NCBI GenBank assembly: GCA_036403515.1
Contig: DASWQV010000112.1
Coordinates: forward strand, 1-57,350
DNA from: VRUE01 sp036403515
GTDB lineage: Bacteria > Actinomycetota > Thermoleophilia > Solirubrobacterales > 70-9
DNA length: 57,350 bases
Reading direction: 5' to 3'
Shown here: piece by piece, positions 1 to 9,774 of the stretch
Numbering within the stretch: the first letter of the stretch is position 1
How the letters are laid out: each line of letters begins with the position of its first letter
Program-made: the position numbers and the translations under genes
Notes under the pieces: generated by a model
What the model saw: only the letters and a program-made list of their open reading frames with translations
Told to the model about the DNA's origin: nothing
Database searches by the model: none

Positions 1-53
1 ACCAACAGCTTGCGGCTGTTCGGGCAGGTGCGGGCGTTAGCGTGGATCTTCAT
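1..53 (-). CDS. IS481-family transposase, N-terminal fragment (cut by window edge)
   Basis: Only the first 17 codons are present, reading MKIHANARTCPNSRKLL then V. This matches the usual N-terminus of IS481-type transposases (M-x-I-H-x-N-A-R-x-x-P-x-S-R-x-L-L-V), which precedes the helix-turn-helix and the DDE (rve) catalytic domain. A strong AAGGAGG ribosome binding site lies about 8 bases upstream of the ATG (minus strand). Whether the rest is intact cannot be seen. Confidence 0.72.
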   Translation of the reverse strand, partial: MKIHANARTCPNSRKLL

Positions 54-133
54 CCGGTGTCCTCCTTGATCTGGGTGGCTCGCACCCCCAGCCTTCAAGG
101 AGGCCCGGATGAACAACGTTGTGAGGAACTACA
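1..133 (-). mobile_element. End of an IS481-type insertion sequence
   Basis: The element runs off the left edge. Read on the minus strand from base 133, the terminus begins TGTAGTTCCTCACAACG, consistent with the 5'-TGT ends of IS481-family elements. The bases immediately outside (134-139) are GCTAGG, which fits the NCTAGN target duplicated by IS481 members. A ribosome binding site and transposase start (53) lie about 80 bases inside the end. The second end and the duplicate target copy lie outside the window, so the assignment rests on one terminus plus 17 transposase residues. Confidence 0.7.
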
Positions 134-134
134 G

Positions 135-1469
135 CTAGGCCGCGACCATGTCGCGCTCGCGCGCCGGGTGGCGGGCGGTGAGGACCACGGGCGTGCCGGC
201 TTTGGGCGAGAGGGTGATGTTGCGGCGGCCGATCTTCTCGGGGGCCGGGCTGGCCTTGTGCAGCTCACAGCGGGTCAGCACCTCGCGCAGCGCGATCCGC
301 ATCTCGAACTCGGCGAAGGCGGCGCCGATGCAGCGACGGATGCCGCCGCCGAAAGGGATCCAGGCGTAGGTATCCGGCGATCCTTCGAGGAAGCGCTCGG
401 GGCGGAAGGCGAAGGGCTCGGGGAAGGAGTCGGCGCGGGTGTGAGCTAGCCAGATCGCCGGCGTGACGTCGGTTCCGGCCGGCAGCGTCAGCCCGTCGGC
501 GACCAGGTCCACGTTGAGACGGCGACCGGCCAGCGGCACCACCGGGCGCAGCCGCAGCGACTCGCTGATCGTCGCCCGCAGGTAGTCATCCTCGCCCTGC
601 TCGAGCGAGTCCCGCAAGCGGCTCAGCTCACGGGGATGGCGCAGCAGCAGGTCGAAGGTCCAAGCCAGCGCCGTTGCGGTGGTCTCGTGGCCGGCGAGCA
701 GCAGCGTCATCAGCTGGTCTCGCAGGTCGGTGTCGGACATGCCGGACCCGTCGTCGAATTCGGCCTGCATCAGCAGTGAGAGGATGTCTTCGCGCTCCTC
801 GTAGTTGCCGTTGGCGCGATGGTCGGCGATCTCCGCATAGAGCAGCTCGTCGGCCGCTTTCAGCTTGGCCTCGAACTTGGCCCACGGCCCGCCGCCGAAG
901 CGGCGCGTCGCCAGGCCAATCAGCTGGTTGAAGGGCGACGCGGTCTCCTCCAGCACCTCGGTGAGGACCACGCGAAGCTGCTCGAGCCGGGGGCCGTCGG
1001 CGACGCCGAAGACGACGCGCAGGATCACCTCGAGCGTGATCGCCTGCATCCGCGGGTGGATTGCGAACTCCTCACCCAGGGGCCAGGTATCGATCTCGCG
1101 GTCGACGATCTCCTCGACCAGCGGCTGGTATGAGCGCATCCGCTCGCCATGAAATGGCGGCAGCATCACCTTTCGATGGGCGAGGTGATCGGCGCCTTCG
1201 GTGACGAGAAGCGAGCGGGCGCCGACGATGGGGGTCAGGATGATCTCCCGCCCCGGCGGCAACCCATGCGAGCGCTCCATATAGAGAGCCTTGATCGCGA
1301 CCGGGTCCGAGATCATCACCATCGGCCGCTCGAAGGTCATGAATTTGACGCTGAAAGAGTCGCCGAATTCCTCCCGGCACCCCTGCATGAACGGCAACGG
1401 CCTGAAGCTCCACTTGAGCGTCTGAACGAGCGGGGAGCTCTTCGGTTCAGGGGGAAGCATCCGCCGCAT
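135..1469 (-). CDS. Cytochrome P450
   Basis: A 444-residue soluble heme monooxygenase of normal bacterial length. Visible motifs are the I-helix oxygen-activation motif AGHETTATAL near residue 260, the K-helix ESLRLRP near 303, and the heme-thiolate loop FGGGIRRCIGAAFAEFE near 373-390, whose cysteine is the axial ligand. The substrate cannot be told; the overall style recalls CYP110-like fatty-acid or terpenoid hydroxylases, but that is a guess. No ferredoxin or ferredoxin reductase gene is adjacent. Its TAG stop (137-135) is the CTAG of the IS481 target, so the insertion sits exactly at the 3' end of the gene. It is divergent from purC. Confidence 0.93.
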   Translation of the reverse strand: MRRMLPPEPKSSPLVQTLKWSFRPLPFMQGCREEFGDSFSVKFMTFERPMVMISDPVAIKALYMERSHGLPPGREIILTPIVGARSLLVTEGADHLAHRKVMLPPFHGERMRSYQPLVEEIVDREIDTWPLGEEFAIHPRMQAITLEVILRVVFGVADGPRLEQLRVVLTEVLEETASPFNQLIGLATRRFGGGPWAKFEAKLKAADELLYAEIADHRANGNYEEREDILSLLMQAEFDDGSGMSDTDLRDQLMTLLLAGHETTATALAWTFDLLLRHPRELSRLRDSLEQGEDDYLRATISESLRLRPVVPLAGRRLNVDLVADGLTLPAGTDVTPAIWLAHTRADSFPEPFAFRPERFLEGSPDTYAWIPFGGGIRRCIGAAFAEFEMRIALREVLTRCELHKASPAPEKIGRRNITLSPKAGTPVVLTARHPARERDMVAA

Positions 1470-1522
1470 AGGGTCGCAGACCGCGAGCGGCCGCGGGAGC
1501 GACCCCCGACCTCTCCCATCGC

Positions 1523-1528
1523 TAGCAT
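1523..1528 (+). promoter_or_regulatory. -10 box of the purC promoter
   Basis: TAGCAT ends 9 bases before the purC ATG at 1538. The implied transcription start is within a few bases of the ATG and no Shine-Dalgarno is visible, so the transcript would be leaderless or nearly so. The same arrangement recurs at several genes in this window. No clear -35 was seen. Confidence 0.45.
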
Positions 1529-1537
1529 CGGCCCAAC

Positions 1538-2383
1538 ATGCCGATCCAAGACCTAAAACTCCATTCCTCGGGCAAGGTCCGCGAGATCTACGAGTGGGAA
1601 GACGACCTGCTGATGGTCGCTTCCGACCGGATCTCGATCTACGACGTGGTCATGCCGACGGCGATCACCGACAAGGGCAAGGTGCTCAACCGGATCTCCG
1701 AATTCTGGTTCGAGCTGACCGGCGACATCGTCCCCAACCACTTCATCTCGGCTGACGTGCCGGAAGACGTGGCCGAACGGGCGATGCGGGTTCGGCGGCT
1801 GGAGATGTACCCGGTCGAGTGCGTGGTGCGTGGCTATCTCTCCGGCTCGGGCTGGAAGGAATACAAGAACGGCGGCGCCGTCTGCGGGATCGAGCTGCCG
1901 CCCAACCTGCTCGAGTCCGACAAGCTGCCGGAGCCGATCTTCACCCCTGCGACCAAGGCCGAGATCGGCGATCACGACGAGAACGTCGACTTCGAGCGCG
2001 CCGCCGAGATCGTCGGCGACCGGGCGCTGATGGAGGAGCTGCGGCGCATATCGATCGAGGTCTACGTGCGCGGCGCCGAACACGCGGCCGAGCGCGGGAT
2101 CATCCTGGCCGACACCAAGTTCGAGTTCGGCCGCCACGCCGGCGCCGAGATCGTCCTCGCCGACGAGGTGTTGACGCCCGACTCCTCGCGTTTCTGGCCG
2201 GCCGATCGCTACGAGCCCGGCAAGACACAGCCGTCCTTCGACAAGCAGTACGTGCGCGACTGGGCGACCGAGAGCGGCTGGGACAAGACTCCGCCCGCTC
2301 CCGAGATTCCGCCCGACGTGGTCGAGCAGACGCGGGCCAAGTACGTCGAGGCCTACGAGCGGATCACGGAGCTCTCCTTCTAG
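1538..2383 (+). CDS. purC: SAICAR synthetase PurC
   Basis: Phosphoribosylaminoimidazole-succinocarboxamide synthase, 281 residues. It joins CAIR and aspartate using ATP in de novo purine synthesis, in the cytosol. The N-terminus has the SSGKVREIYE phosphate loop, followed by RISIYDVVMP and the family signature VECVVRGYLSGSGWKEY. ADTKFEFG and the late DSSRFWPADRYEPG block are also typical of the longer PurC form. It is the first gene of a tight purC-purS-purQ-purL run, and its TAG overlaps the GTG of purS by one base. A -10-like TAGCAT lies just upstream. Confidence 0.97.
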   Translation: MPIQDLKLHSSGKVREIYEWEDDLLMVASDRISIYDVVMPTAITDKGKVLNRISEFWFELTGDIVPNHFISADVPEDVAERAMRVRRLEMYPVECVVRGYLSGSGWKEYKNGGAVCGIELPPNLLESDKLPEPIFTPATKAEIGDHDENVDFERAAEIVGDRALMEELRRISIEVYVRGAEHAAERGIILADTKFEFGRHAGAEIVLADEVLTPDSSRFWPADRYEPGKTQPSFDKQYVRDWATESGWDKTPPAPEIPPDVVEQTRAKYVEAYERITELSF

Positions 2384-2607
2384 TGCAGCGGGCCCGGGTG
2401 CTGATCCGGCCCAAGGAGGGGATCCTCGACCCCCAGGGCAAGGCGGTCGAGCGGGCGCTGCCGGCGCTCGGCTTCGAAGGGATCGAGCACGTCCGGGTCG
2501 GTCGGGTGGTCGAGCTGGAAGCCGATGACCCGGAGCGGCTCGGTGAGCTCTGCGAGAAGCTGCTCGCCAACCCGCTGATCGAGGACTACGAGATCGAGCA
2601 AATCTGA
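2383..2607 (+). CDS. purS: FGAM synthase subunit PurS
   Basis: A 74-residue subunit that bridges PurQ and PurL in the three-component formylglycinamidine ribonucleotide synthase and helps transfer ammonia. The GTG start overlaps the purC stop. The protein reads VQRARVLIRPKEGILDPQGK, followed by the typical G-F-x-x-I-x-x-V-R-V-G-R core and the C-terminal NPLIEDYEIE strand. Length and position between purC and purQ match the family. An upstream in-frame extension through the purC gene was discarded because the homologous region begins here. Confidence 0.95.
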   Translation: MQRARVLIRPKEGILDPQGKAVERALPALGFEGIEHVRVGRVVELEADDPERLGELCEKLLANPLIEDYEIEQI

Positions 2608-2637
2608 TGCATGACCAAGCCGCCCCCGGACGCGGGA

Positions 2638-2675
2638 GCCGGGGCCTGTCCATATCTGATTCCTCAGGCTCCGGC
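2638..2675. other. Hairpin in the purS-purQ spacer
   Basis: GCCGGGGCCTG (2638-2648) can pair with CAGGCTCCGGC (2665-2675), 11 pairs with one G-U and a 16-base loop. It fills most of the 91-base gap between purS and purQ, the only sizeable gap in the purCSQL run. No T-tract follows, so it may act as an mRNA-processing or stability element rather than a terminator; that is inference. Confidence 0.4.
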
Positions 2676-2698
2676 GGGAGCAGAGGAGGCGGCATTTG

Positions 2699-3372
2699 AT
2701 GAAGTGGGGGGTGCTCCAGTTCCCCGGCTCCTGCGACGAGCGGGACGCGCTGGCGGCCTGCGAACGGACGGGCGCCGAGGGGCGTTTGGTCTGGCACGAA
2801 GAGCGCGACCTCAGCGGGATCGACGCCGTGGTCGTCCCCGGCGGCTTCTCCTATGGCGATTACCTGCGGGCCGGCGCAATCGCCCGCTTCTCGCCGGCGA
2901 TGGAGGCGGTCAGCGAGTTCGCCGTGGCGGGCAGGCCGGTGCTCGGCATCTGCAACGGCTTCCAGGTCCTCTGCGAGGCCGGCCTGCTCCCGGGCGCCCT
3001 GCTCCTCAACGAGAGCCTCCGCTTCACCTGCCGCCAGCTCGACCTGATCGAGGAGCCGAGTGGTCAATCGACCACCGCCGAGGTGGGTCAATCGACCACT
3101 CGGCAGCTATCGATTCCGGCCAAGCATGGGGAAGGGCGGTACTTCGCGCCCGACGAGGTGCTCGACCGGCTCGAAGCCAACGGGCAGGTTGCGTATCGCT
3201 ATGCGCCTGGGCAGAACCCCAACGGGTCGGCCCGGGACATCGCGGGGGTGCGCAACGAGGAGGGCAACGTGCTTGGCCTGATGCCGCATCCCGAGCATGC
3301 CGTCGATCCCCTCACCGGCTCGACCGATGGGCTGCGGGTCTTCGAAGCGGTCGCCGGCGCAGGGGCGCCAGC

Positions 3373-3376
<4 letters not shown>
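2699..3376 (+). CDS. purQ: FGAM synthase glutaminase subunit PurQ
   Basis: Class I glutamine amidotransferase subunit that hydrolyses glutamine to feed ammonia to PurL. The ATG at 2699 follows an AGGAGG site at 2684-2689. MKWGVLQFPGSCDERDA is the conserved start, GGFSYGDYLRAGAIAR follows, and LGICNGFQVL carries the nucleophilic cysteine. The catalytic His-Glu pair is in LMPHPEHAVDP near the C-terminus. About 225 residues. Odd feature: residues about 120-135 are a repetitive insert (SGQSTTAEVGQSTTRQLS) encoded by a 46-base palindrome, where other PurQ proteins have a short non-repetitive segment. Its TGA overlaps the purL GTG. Confidence 0.95.
3057..3102. repeat. In-frame palindromic insert within purQ
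   Basis: CGAGTGGTCAATCGACCACC (3057-3076) is nearly the reverse complement of the right arm, which begins GGTGGGTCAATCGACCACTC at 3082. Each arm also contains the near-palindrome GGTCAATCGACC, so the unit is a double hairpin. It preserves the purQ reading frame and encodes the repeated GQSTT peptide. No second copy was seen elsewhere in the window. Confidence 0.7.
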
Positions 3377-5550
<2,174 letters not shown>

Positions 5551-5560
5551 AGCAGGCCCC

Positions 5561-5588
5561 GGGAGGCGCGCGCGCTCCGGCGCCTCTC
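5561..5588. terminator. GC-rich hairpin after purL
   Basis: GGGAGGCGC (5561-5569) pairs with GCGCCTCTC (5580-5588), 9 pairs including one G-U. It lies 11 bases after the purL stop and 100 bases before the next gene. There is no U-tract, as is common for high-GC actinobacterial terminators, so the termination role is inferred. Confidence 0.4.
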
Positions 5589-5689
5589 CATGGGCGCACG
5601 GCAATGCATCGTCATTCCTAACCAATAGGCTGGTCCGAATTTCCAAGCAAGGCTCGTCCCCAGACTCTGCGCCACGAAAGGAAAGAACC

Positions 5690-6667
5690 ATGGCCAAACG
5701 AGGCCTCCTGGCCACTATCGGGCTCGCGGCAGCGCTTTCGCTGCTCATCGCACAGCCCGCCTCCGCGTCGACGCAAGCGGGCAACCAGTGCGTCGGCAAC
5801 ACGGCAAGCGAAAACGTCACGACCCTCTCGATCGCGAACGGTCCCGGCAATCCTCTACCGGCCACGATGCCCGTCGCCGGCGTGATCACTCGCTGGACTC
5901 TCGCCGCCGTTTCGGAACTTCCCCCCGGCGTCCTGAACCAAAGGCTCAAGATGTTCCGACCAGCCGGGGCTCCAGGCCAGTACCAGGTGATCGGAGAAAG
6001 CGCGGCTGTTTCGATCTCGCCGGGCGCGAATGCGTTCCCGACGAGAATCCCGGTCCACGCCGGTGACCTCATCGGGTCCTCCGGATTCACATTCGAAGGC
6101 CCCGCCACGCTGTTTTGCGAAACGACGAATCCCGGTGAGCGGCTGGGAATCTTCGCCGGCGACCCGCCCCCCGGCTCGGTAGCGACCCTCATCGAAGAAG
6201 AAGGCGGATTTCAGAACCCGATCACCGTCACGATCGAGCCCGACGCCGACAATGACGGCTATGGAGACGAGACGCAGGACAATTGTCCCCAGAGCGCCGC
6301 AACTCAAGCGCCGTGCCCGGCCGTGGTTCTGAGCACCTCCAGCACAGTGAAAAAAGGGTTGGTGACGATTCTCGTTACTGCAAGCTCGCAAGCGGGAGTT
6401 ACGGTCGTAGGGACGGTCAAACTCGGCAAAGGGAAAAAAGTCAACCTGAACGGCGGAACCCAAATCGTCGTTCCGGGGACGATCTCCAAATTCACGCTTC
6501 TGTTTCCGAAGGCGCTGCGGTCGGCGCTGAAAGAACTGCCGCGGAAACGCTCTCTGACATTGAAGGTCAGCGCTTCGGCGCCGAACCTCGTCGGACCGCC
6601 GACCACCCAGCTGCTCAAATTGAGACTGGCTGGTCAGGCGAAACCGAAAAGCCATAAAAAACGGTAG
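5690..6667 (+). CDS. Secreted protein with a calcium-binding-like repeat
   Basis: 325 residues of unknown function. The ATG at 5690 follows a GAAAGGAAAG purine stretch, and an upstream in-frame extension was discarded because a clear signal peptide begins here: MAKRGLLATIGLAAALSLLI and then an A-x-A cleavage site near residue 26. DADNDGYGDETQDNCPQS resembles a thrombospondin type 3 calcium repeat. The C-terminal ~125 residues form a beta-rich, Lys-rich domain ending in a basic tail (KPKSHKKR). It is followed after 8 bases by a paralogue. Codon use is noticeably more A-rich than in the flanking enzymes. Confidence 0.85.
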   Translation: MAKRGLLATIGLAAALSLLIAQPASASTQAGNQCVGNTASENVTTLSIANGPGNPLPATMPVAGVITRWTLAAVSELPPGVLNQRLKMFRPAGAPGQYQVIGESAAVSISPGANAFPTRIPVHAGDLIGSSGFTFEGPATLFCETTNPGERLGIFAGDPPPGSVATLIEEEGGFQNPITVTIEPDADNDGYGDETQDNCPQSAATQAPCPAVVLSTSSTVKKGLVTILVTASSQAGVTVVGTVKLGKGKKVNLNGGTQIVVPGTISKFTLLFPKALRSALKELPRKRSLTLKVSASAPNLVGPPTTQLLKLRLAGQAKPKSHKKR

Positions 6668-6675
6668 GAGATGGA

Positions 6676-7662
6676 ATGAGAAAGAAAAGTGTTGCGCTCC
6701 TTACAGGGGCTTGTTTGGCTGTCATCGCAGTCTGCGCGGGGAGCGCTTCCGCGGCAACCGAATTCGGAGATAGCTGCGTGGCCAATCGGTCCTCGTCGGT
6801 TTCCGCTCCGACAACACTATTCGCCCTGACGGCGAGTGGGGATCCCCTGCCGCTGACCGCGCCCAGCTCGGGGGTCGTCACCAAATGGAAGCTCAATCTG
6901 GTCTCTGAAGCAGCCGGGTTCCAGATTCCCCAGACGCTGAAGGTCCTCCGCCCGAACGGGCCGAAAAGCGTCCAAGTCATCGGGGAATCCGCCCAGAGTG
7001 TCACCGGAGGTTCCAACGGCTTCAACACCAGGATTCCCGTCCAAGCGGGAGACCGCCTCGGCCTGTTCGCGTCCGGGGGAGGCGAATTCGGGCTTCTCTT
7101 CTGCCAAGAAGAAGGGGGTCCGAAAAGCCGGATCGGGGCCTTCGAAGGCAGTGCAAGCGTCGGCTCGAGCGCACCCTATGAAGAAGGCGAAGGCGAAGTC
7201 CGCGTCCCCGCGGTGGCGGTGATTGAGCCCGACGCGGACGGTGATGGGTACGGAGACGAGACGCAGGACATGTGTCCGCAGAGCGCTGCGACTCAAGTGG
7301 CTTGCCCGACGGTGGTTTTGAGCACCTCCACGGCAGTAAAAAAAGGGCTGGCGAACGTTCTAGTTACGGCGAGCTCTCAGGCGGGAGTTACGGTCGCGGG
7401 AACGATCAAACTTGCCAAAGGGAAGTCGGTCAAACTGAATGGGGGGACCCAGATCGTCGTCCCGGGGACGATCTCCAAATTCACCCTTTTGTTCCCAAAG
7501 AAGCTGCGGTCCGCGCTAAAAGAACTGCCGCGGAAACGCTCTCTGTCTCTGACCGTAACGGCAACGGCGCCAAACATCGTTGGGTCTCCCACCACCAAGA
7601 CCCTCAAACTGCGGTTGGCGGGTCAAGCCAAACCGAAAGTGCGCAGCCACAAAAGAACGTAG
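6676..7662 (+). CDS. Secreted protein, tandem paralogue of the preceding gene
   Basis: 328 residues. The signal peptide begins MRKKSVALLTGACLAVIAV. The mature N-terminal domain is only loosely similar to the upstream copy, but DADGDGYGDETQDMCPQS and the C-terminal domain (VVLSTSTAVKKGL, then VPGTISKFTLLFPK and LRSALKELPRKRS) are nearly identical. The gap of 8 bases points to co-transcription. The family is seen in Thermoleophilia-type genomes as exported proteins of unknown role; surface binding or matrix function is a guess. Convergent with the MFS gene, 2 bases apart. Confidence 0.85.
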   Translation: MRKKSVALLTGACLAVIAVCAGSASAATEFGDSCVANRSSSVSAPTTLFALTASGDPLPLTAPSSGVVTKWKLNLVSEAAGFQIPQTLKVLRPNGPKSVQVIGESAQSVTGGSNGFNTRIPVQAGDRLGLFASGGGEFGLLFCQEEGGPKSRIGAFEGSASVGSSAPYEEGEGEVRVPAVAVIEPDADGDGYGDETQDMCPQSAATQVACPTVVLSTSTAVKKGLANVLVTASSQAGVTVAGTIKLAKGKSVKLNGGTQIVVPGTISKFTLLFPKKLRSALKELPRKRSLSLTVTATAPNIVGSPTTKTLKLRLAGQAKPKVRSHKRT

Positions 7663-7664
7663 GC

Positions 7665-9086
7665 TCAGGCGTAGGACGTGACCCGGTCCCGAGCGGCATC
7701 GCTCGGGACCGCCTCGTCCTCCTCTTCCGGCACCCGACGCCGTAGGCGGAGCACGACGGCGCCTGAGACGACGGCGGCGATAGCTGAGAAGAGGTAGGCG
7801 TCGTCCGAGACGTCGAGGGCGGCCTGCAAGGTCGCCGGTTCGCCCACCATGGCGACCAGGATCGCCGTGCCGAGCACGGCGCCGATCTGACGAAAGGCGG
7901 CGTTGACAGCGCTGGCTGTGGCGAAGCGGTCGTCAGGGACGTCGCGGACCGCGGCTGAGCCGAGGGTTGGGAAGGCAAGGCCGATGCCGATGCCGGTCAG
8001 GCAGGCACCGGGGAGCCAGAGGCCGAGCCAGTCGGGCGTGGCGCCGGCCGAGCGCAGGACCATCACCCCGGCGGCGAAGAAGAGTGTGCCGGGGACGATC
8101 ACGGCGCGGTGCCCGAAGCGGTCGGCGAGGCGTCCTGCCGGGCCGGCGACGATCGTCGAGAGGGTCGGCCCCGGCAGGGTCGCGGCGCCGGCCTGAAGGA
8201 CCGTGTAGCCCCAAATTGAGGTGAGGAAGACGACGTTGCCGAGAATCAGCGAGAAGAAGGCGGCGGCAAAGAGCAGGGTGCCGAGGTTGCCGAGGCGGAA
8301 GGAACTGTGGGCGAAGAGCGCGGGCTCGACGATCGGGCGCGGATGGCGGGTGCTGCGCCAGACGACGCCGGCAAGCAGAATCACCGCGGCGGCAAAGCAG
8401 CCGAGCGTCGAAGCTGCCGTCCAACCCCAGTCGTTGCCCTCGACGATGGCGAGGGTGACCAGGGCCAGGCTGACCGCGAGCATCAGGGCCCCGGGCAGAT
8501 CGGGAAGGCGGCTGTCGCGCTGGGGGCGCTCGCGCAAGCGGCTCCTGCCGGTGAGCACGACGGCGGCGCCGAGCGGCAGGTTGACGAGAAAGACGAGGCG
8601 CCAGTCGGAGAGCTCGACCAGCGCGCCGCCAAGGGTGGGGCCGATCGCGGCGGCAGCCGCGGCGGCGGCCCCCCATAGGCCCACACCGGCAGCGCGGCGC
8701 TCGGGTGGGAAGGCATCGAGGACCAGAGCCAGCGAGGTCGGAGCGATCAGCGCCGCGCCGACGCCTTGAACGACCCGAAAGGCGATCAACAGCTCGAGCG
8801 AGGGGGCAACCGCGCAGAGCAGACTGGCAACGGTGAAGCCGGTGACGCCGAGCAGGAAGATGCGCTTGTGGCCGAAGCGGTCGGCGAGGCCACCGGCGGG
8901 CACGAGCAGGGCGGCGATGACGACGAAGTAGCCATCGAGCACCCAGGAGAGCGCGTCGCGCCCCGATCCCGAGAAAGAGGCCGAGATGTCGGGGAACGCG
9001 ATGTTGACGATCGTCGCGTCGAGAAAGGCGAGGAAGGCGCCCGCACAGGCAATTGCCACCGCGCCTCTATGTCCCCGGTCATACAT
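7665..9086 (-). CDS. MFS drug exporter, DHA2 (EmrB/QacA) type
   Basis: 473 residues with about 14 hydrophobic segments, the size of the 14-TM DHA2 group of proton-driven multidrug exporters. The first helix holds FLDATIVNIAFPDI (the D-x-T-I-V-N-x-A-x-P motif D1 of DHA2), LADRFGHKRIFLLG is the loop 2-3 motif A, and a P-T-L-G-G motif C is visible (GPTLGGALVE). It is divergent from a TetR-family gene with only 18 bases between starts, so its expression is probably repressed by that protein. No Shine-Dalgarno is visible and a TATAGT -10-like box lies about 9 bases upstream, which suggests a leaderless message. Confidence 0.92.
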   Translation of the reverse strand: MYDRGHRGAVAIACAGAFLAFLDATIVNIAFPDISASFSGSGRDALSWVLDGYFVVIAALLVPAGGLADRFGHKRIFLLGVTGFTVASLLCAVAPSLELLIAFRVVQGVGAALIAPTSLALVLDAFPPERRAAGVGLWGAAAAAAAAIGPTLGGALVELSDWRLVFLVNLPLGAAVVLTGRSRLRERPQRDSRLPDLPGALMLAVSLALVTLAIVEGNDWGWTAASTLGCFAAAVILLAGVVWRSTRHPRPIVEPALFAHSSFRLGNLGTLLFAAAFFSLILGNVVFLTSIWGYTVLQAGAATLPGPTLSTIVAGPAGRLADRFGHRAVIVPGTLFFAAGVMVLRSAGATPDWLGLWLPGACLTGIGIGLAFPTLGSAAVRDVPDDRFATASAVNAAFRQIGAVLGTAILVAMVGEPATLQAALDVSDDAYLFSAIAAVVSGAVVLRLRRRVPEEEDEAVPSDAARDRVTSYA

Positions 9087-9102
9087 CGCGGCGGACTATA
9101 GA

Positions 9103-9120
9103 CTATGTCCATGGGCATAG
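9103..9120. promoter_or_regulatory. Palindromic operator over the TetR start codon
   Basis: CTATGTCCATGGGCATAG is an 18-base palindrome with a single mismatched pair. It covers the ATG of the TetR gene and lies 16 bases upstream of the divergent MFS start, adjacent to TATAGAC. This placement would let the TetR protein block both promoters. Binding is inferred from symmetry and position. Confidence 0.55.
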
Positions 9121-9737
9121 CACGGATATCCGATGGTCAGCCGAGCGAATCGAAGCGCCGCGACGGCCGTGCCCTGCTGCTCAACGGGGCCAGGCAACTG
9201 CTCGCCGAGAAGGGCTATGCGGGGATGGAGCTGCGTGACGTCGCCGCGCGCGGCGAGGCTCCGCGCGGCTCGATCTACCATCACTTCCCCGGCGGCAAGG
9301 CTCAGCTCGCCCGCGAGGCGGCCGACCTGGAGGGCACGACCATCCGCGATCTGATCGAGCGCTCGCTGGAGGAGCGGGGGCTGCGCAAGACCCTCACCAT
9401 GTTCGGCGAGACCTTCCGCCGCCGCGTCAAGAACCATCCCGAGCGGATCGGCTGCCCGGTCGCGGCGGCCGCGCTGGCCCGACCCGAGGACCCCGAGCTT
9501 GCCGCCGTCGCAACTGCCGCCTTCCAGAGCTGGGAAAGGCCGATCGCCGCGGCCCTGCGGGAGGAAGGGGTGAGCGCCAAGGATGCCGAGGCCTTCGCGG
9601 GACTGGTCGTCTCGACGGTCGAGGGCGCCCTTCTGCGCGCCCGCGCCGCGGGCAGCCAGGAGCCGCTCGACTCGGCGATCGGCGGCCTCGGACATGCGCT
9701 TGACCGGTTGCTGGAAAACGCGCTGGCGTCACACTAG
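9105..9737 (+). CDS. TetR/AcrR-family transcriptional regulator
   Basis: About 210 residues. The N-terminal helix-turn-helix spans ARQLLAEKGYAGMELRDVAA, RGEAPRGSIYHHFPGGKAQL, the standard TetR recognition region with YHHFPGGK. The C-terminal half resembles the LmrA/YxaF-type ligand domain (GCPVAAAALA). It is divergent from the MFS exporter, as is usual for local repressors of drug pumps. Two in-frame ATGs (9105 and 9111) both lie in the operator palindrome; no ribosome binding site is seen, so either could begin a leaderless message. Confidence 0.9.
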   Translation: MSMGIARISDGQPSESKRRDGRALLLNGARQLLAEKGYAGMELRDVAARGEAPRGSIYHHFPGGKAQLAREAADLEGTTIRDLIERSLEERGLRKTLTMFGETFRRRVKNHPERIGCPVAAAALARPEDPELAAVATAAFQSWERPIAAALREEGVSAKDAEAFAGLVVSTVEGALLRARAAGSQEPLDSAIGGLGHALDRLLENALASH

Positions 9738-9774
9738 GCATCTAATCTTCGACGGTGGGGTCGCCTTCCTGGTT

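Noticed and set aside
1553..3091. 512-codon open frame on the minus strand across purC-purS-purQ
   Set aside because: It is antisense to well-supported pur genes, shows no conserved motif and reflects the codon bias of high-GC DNA.
2611..3372. N-terminal extension of PurL through purQ
   Set aside because: The frame is open but overlaps purQ entirely; PurL homology begins at GTG 3373.
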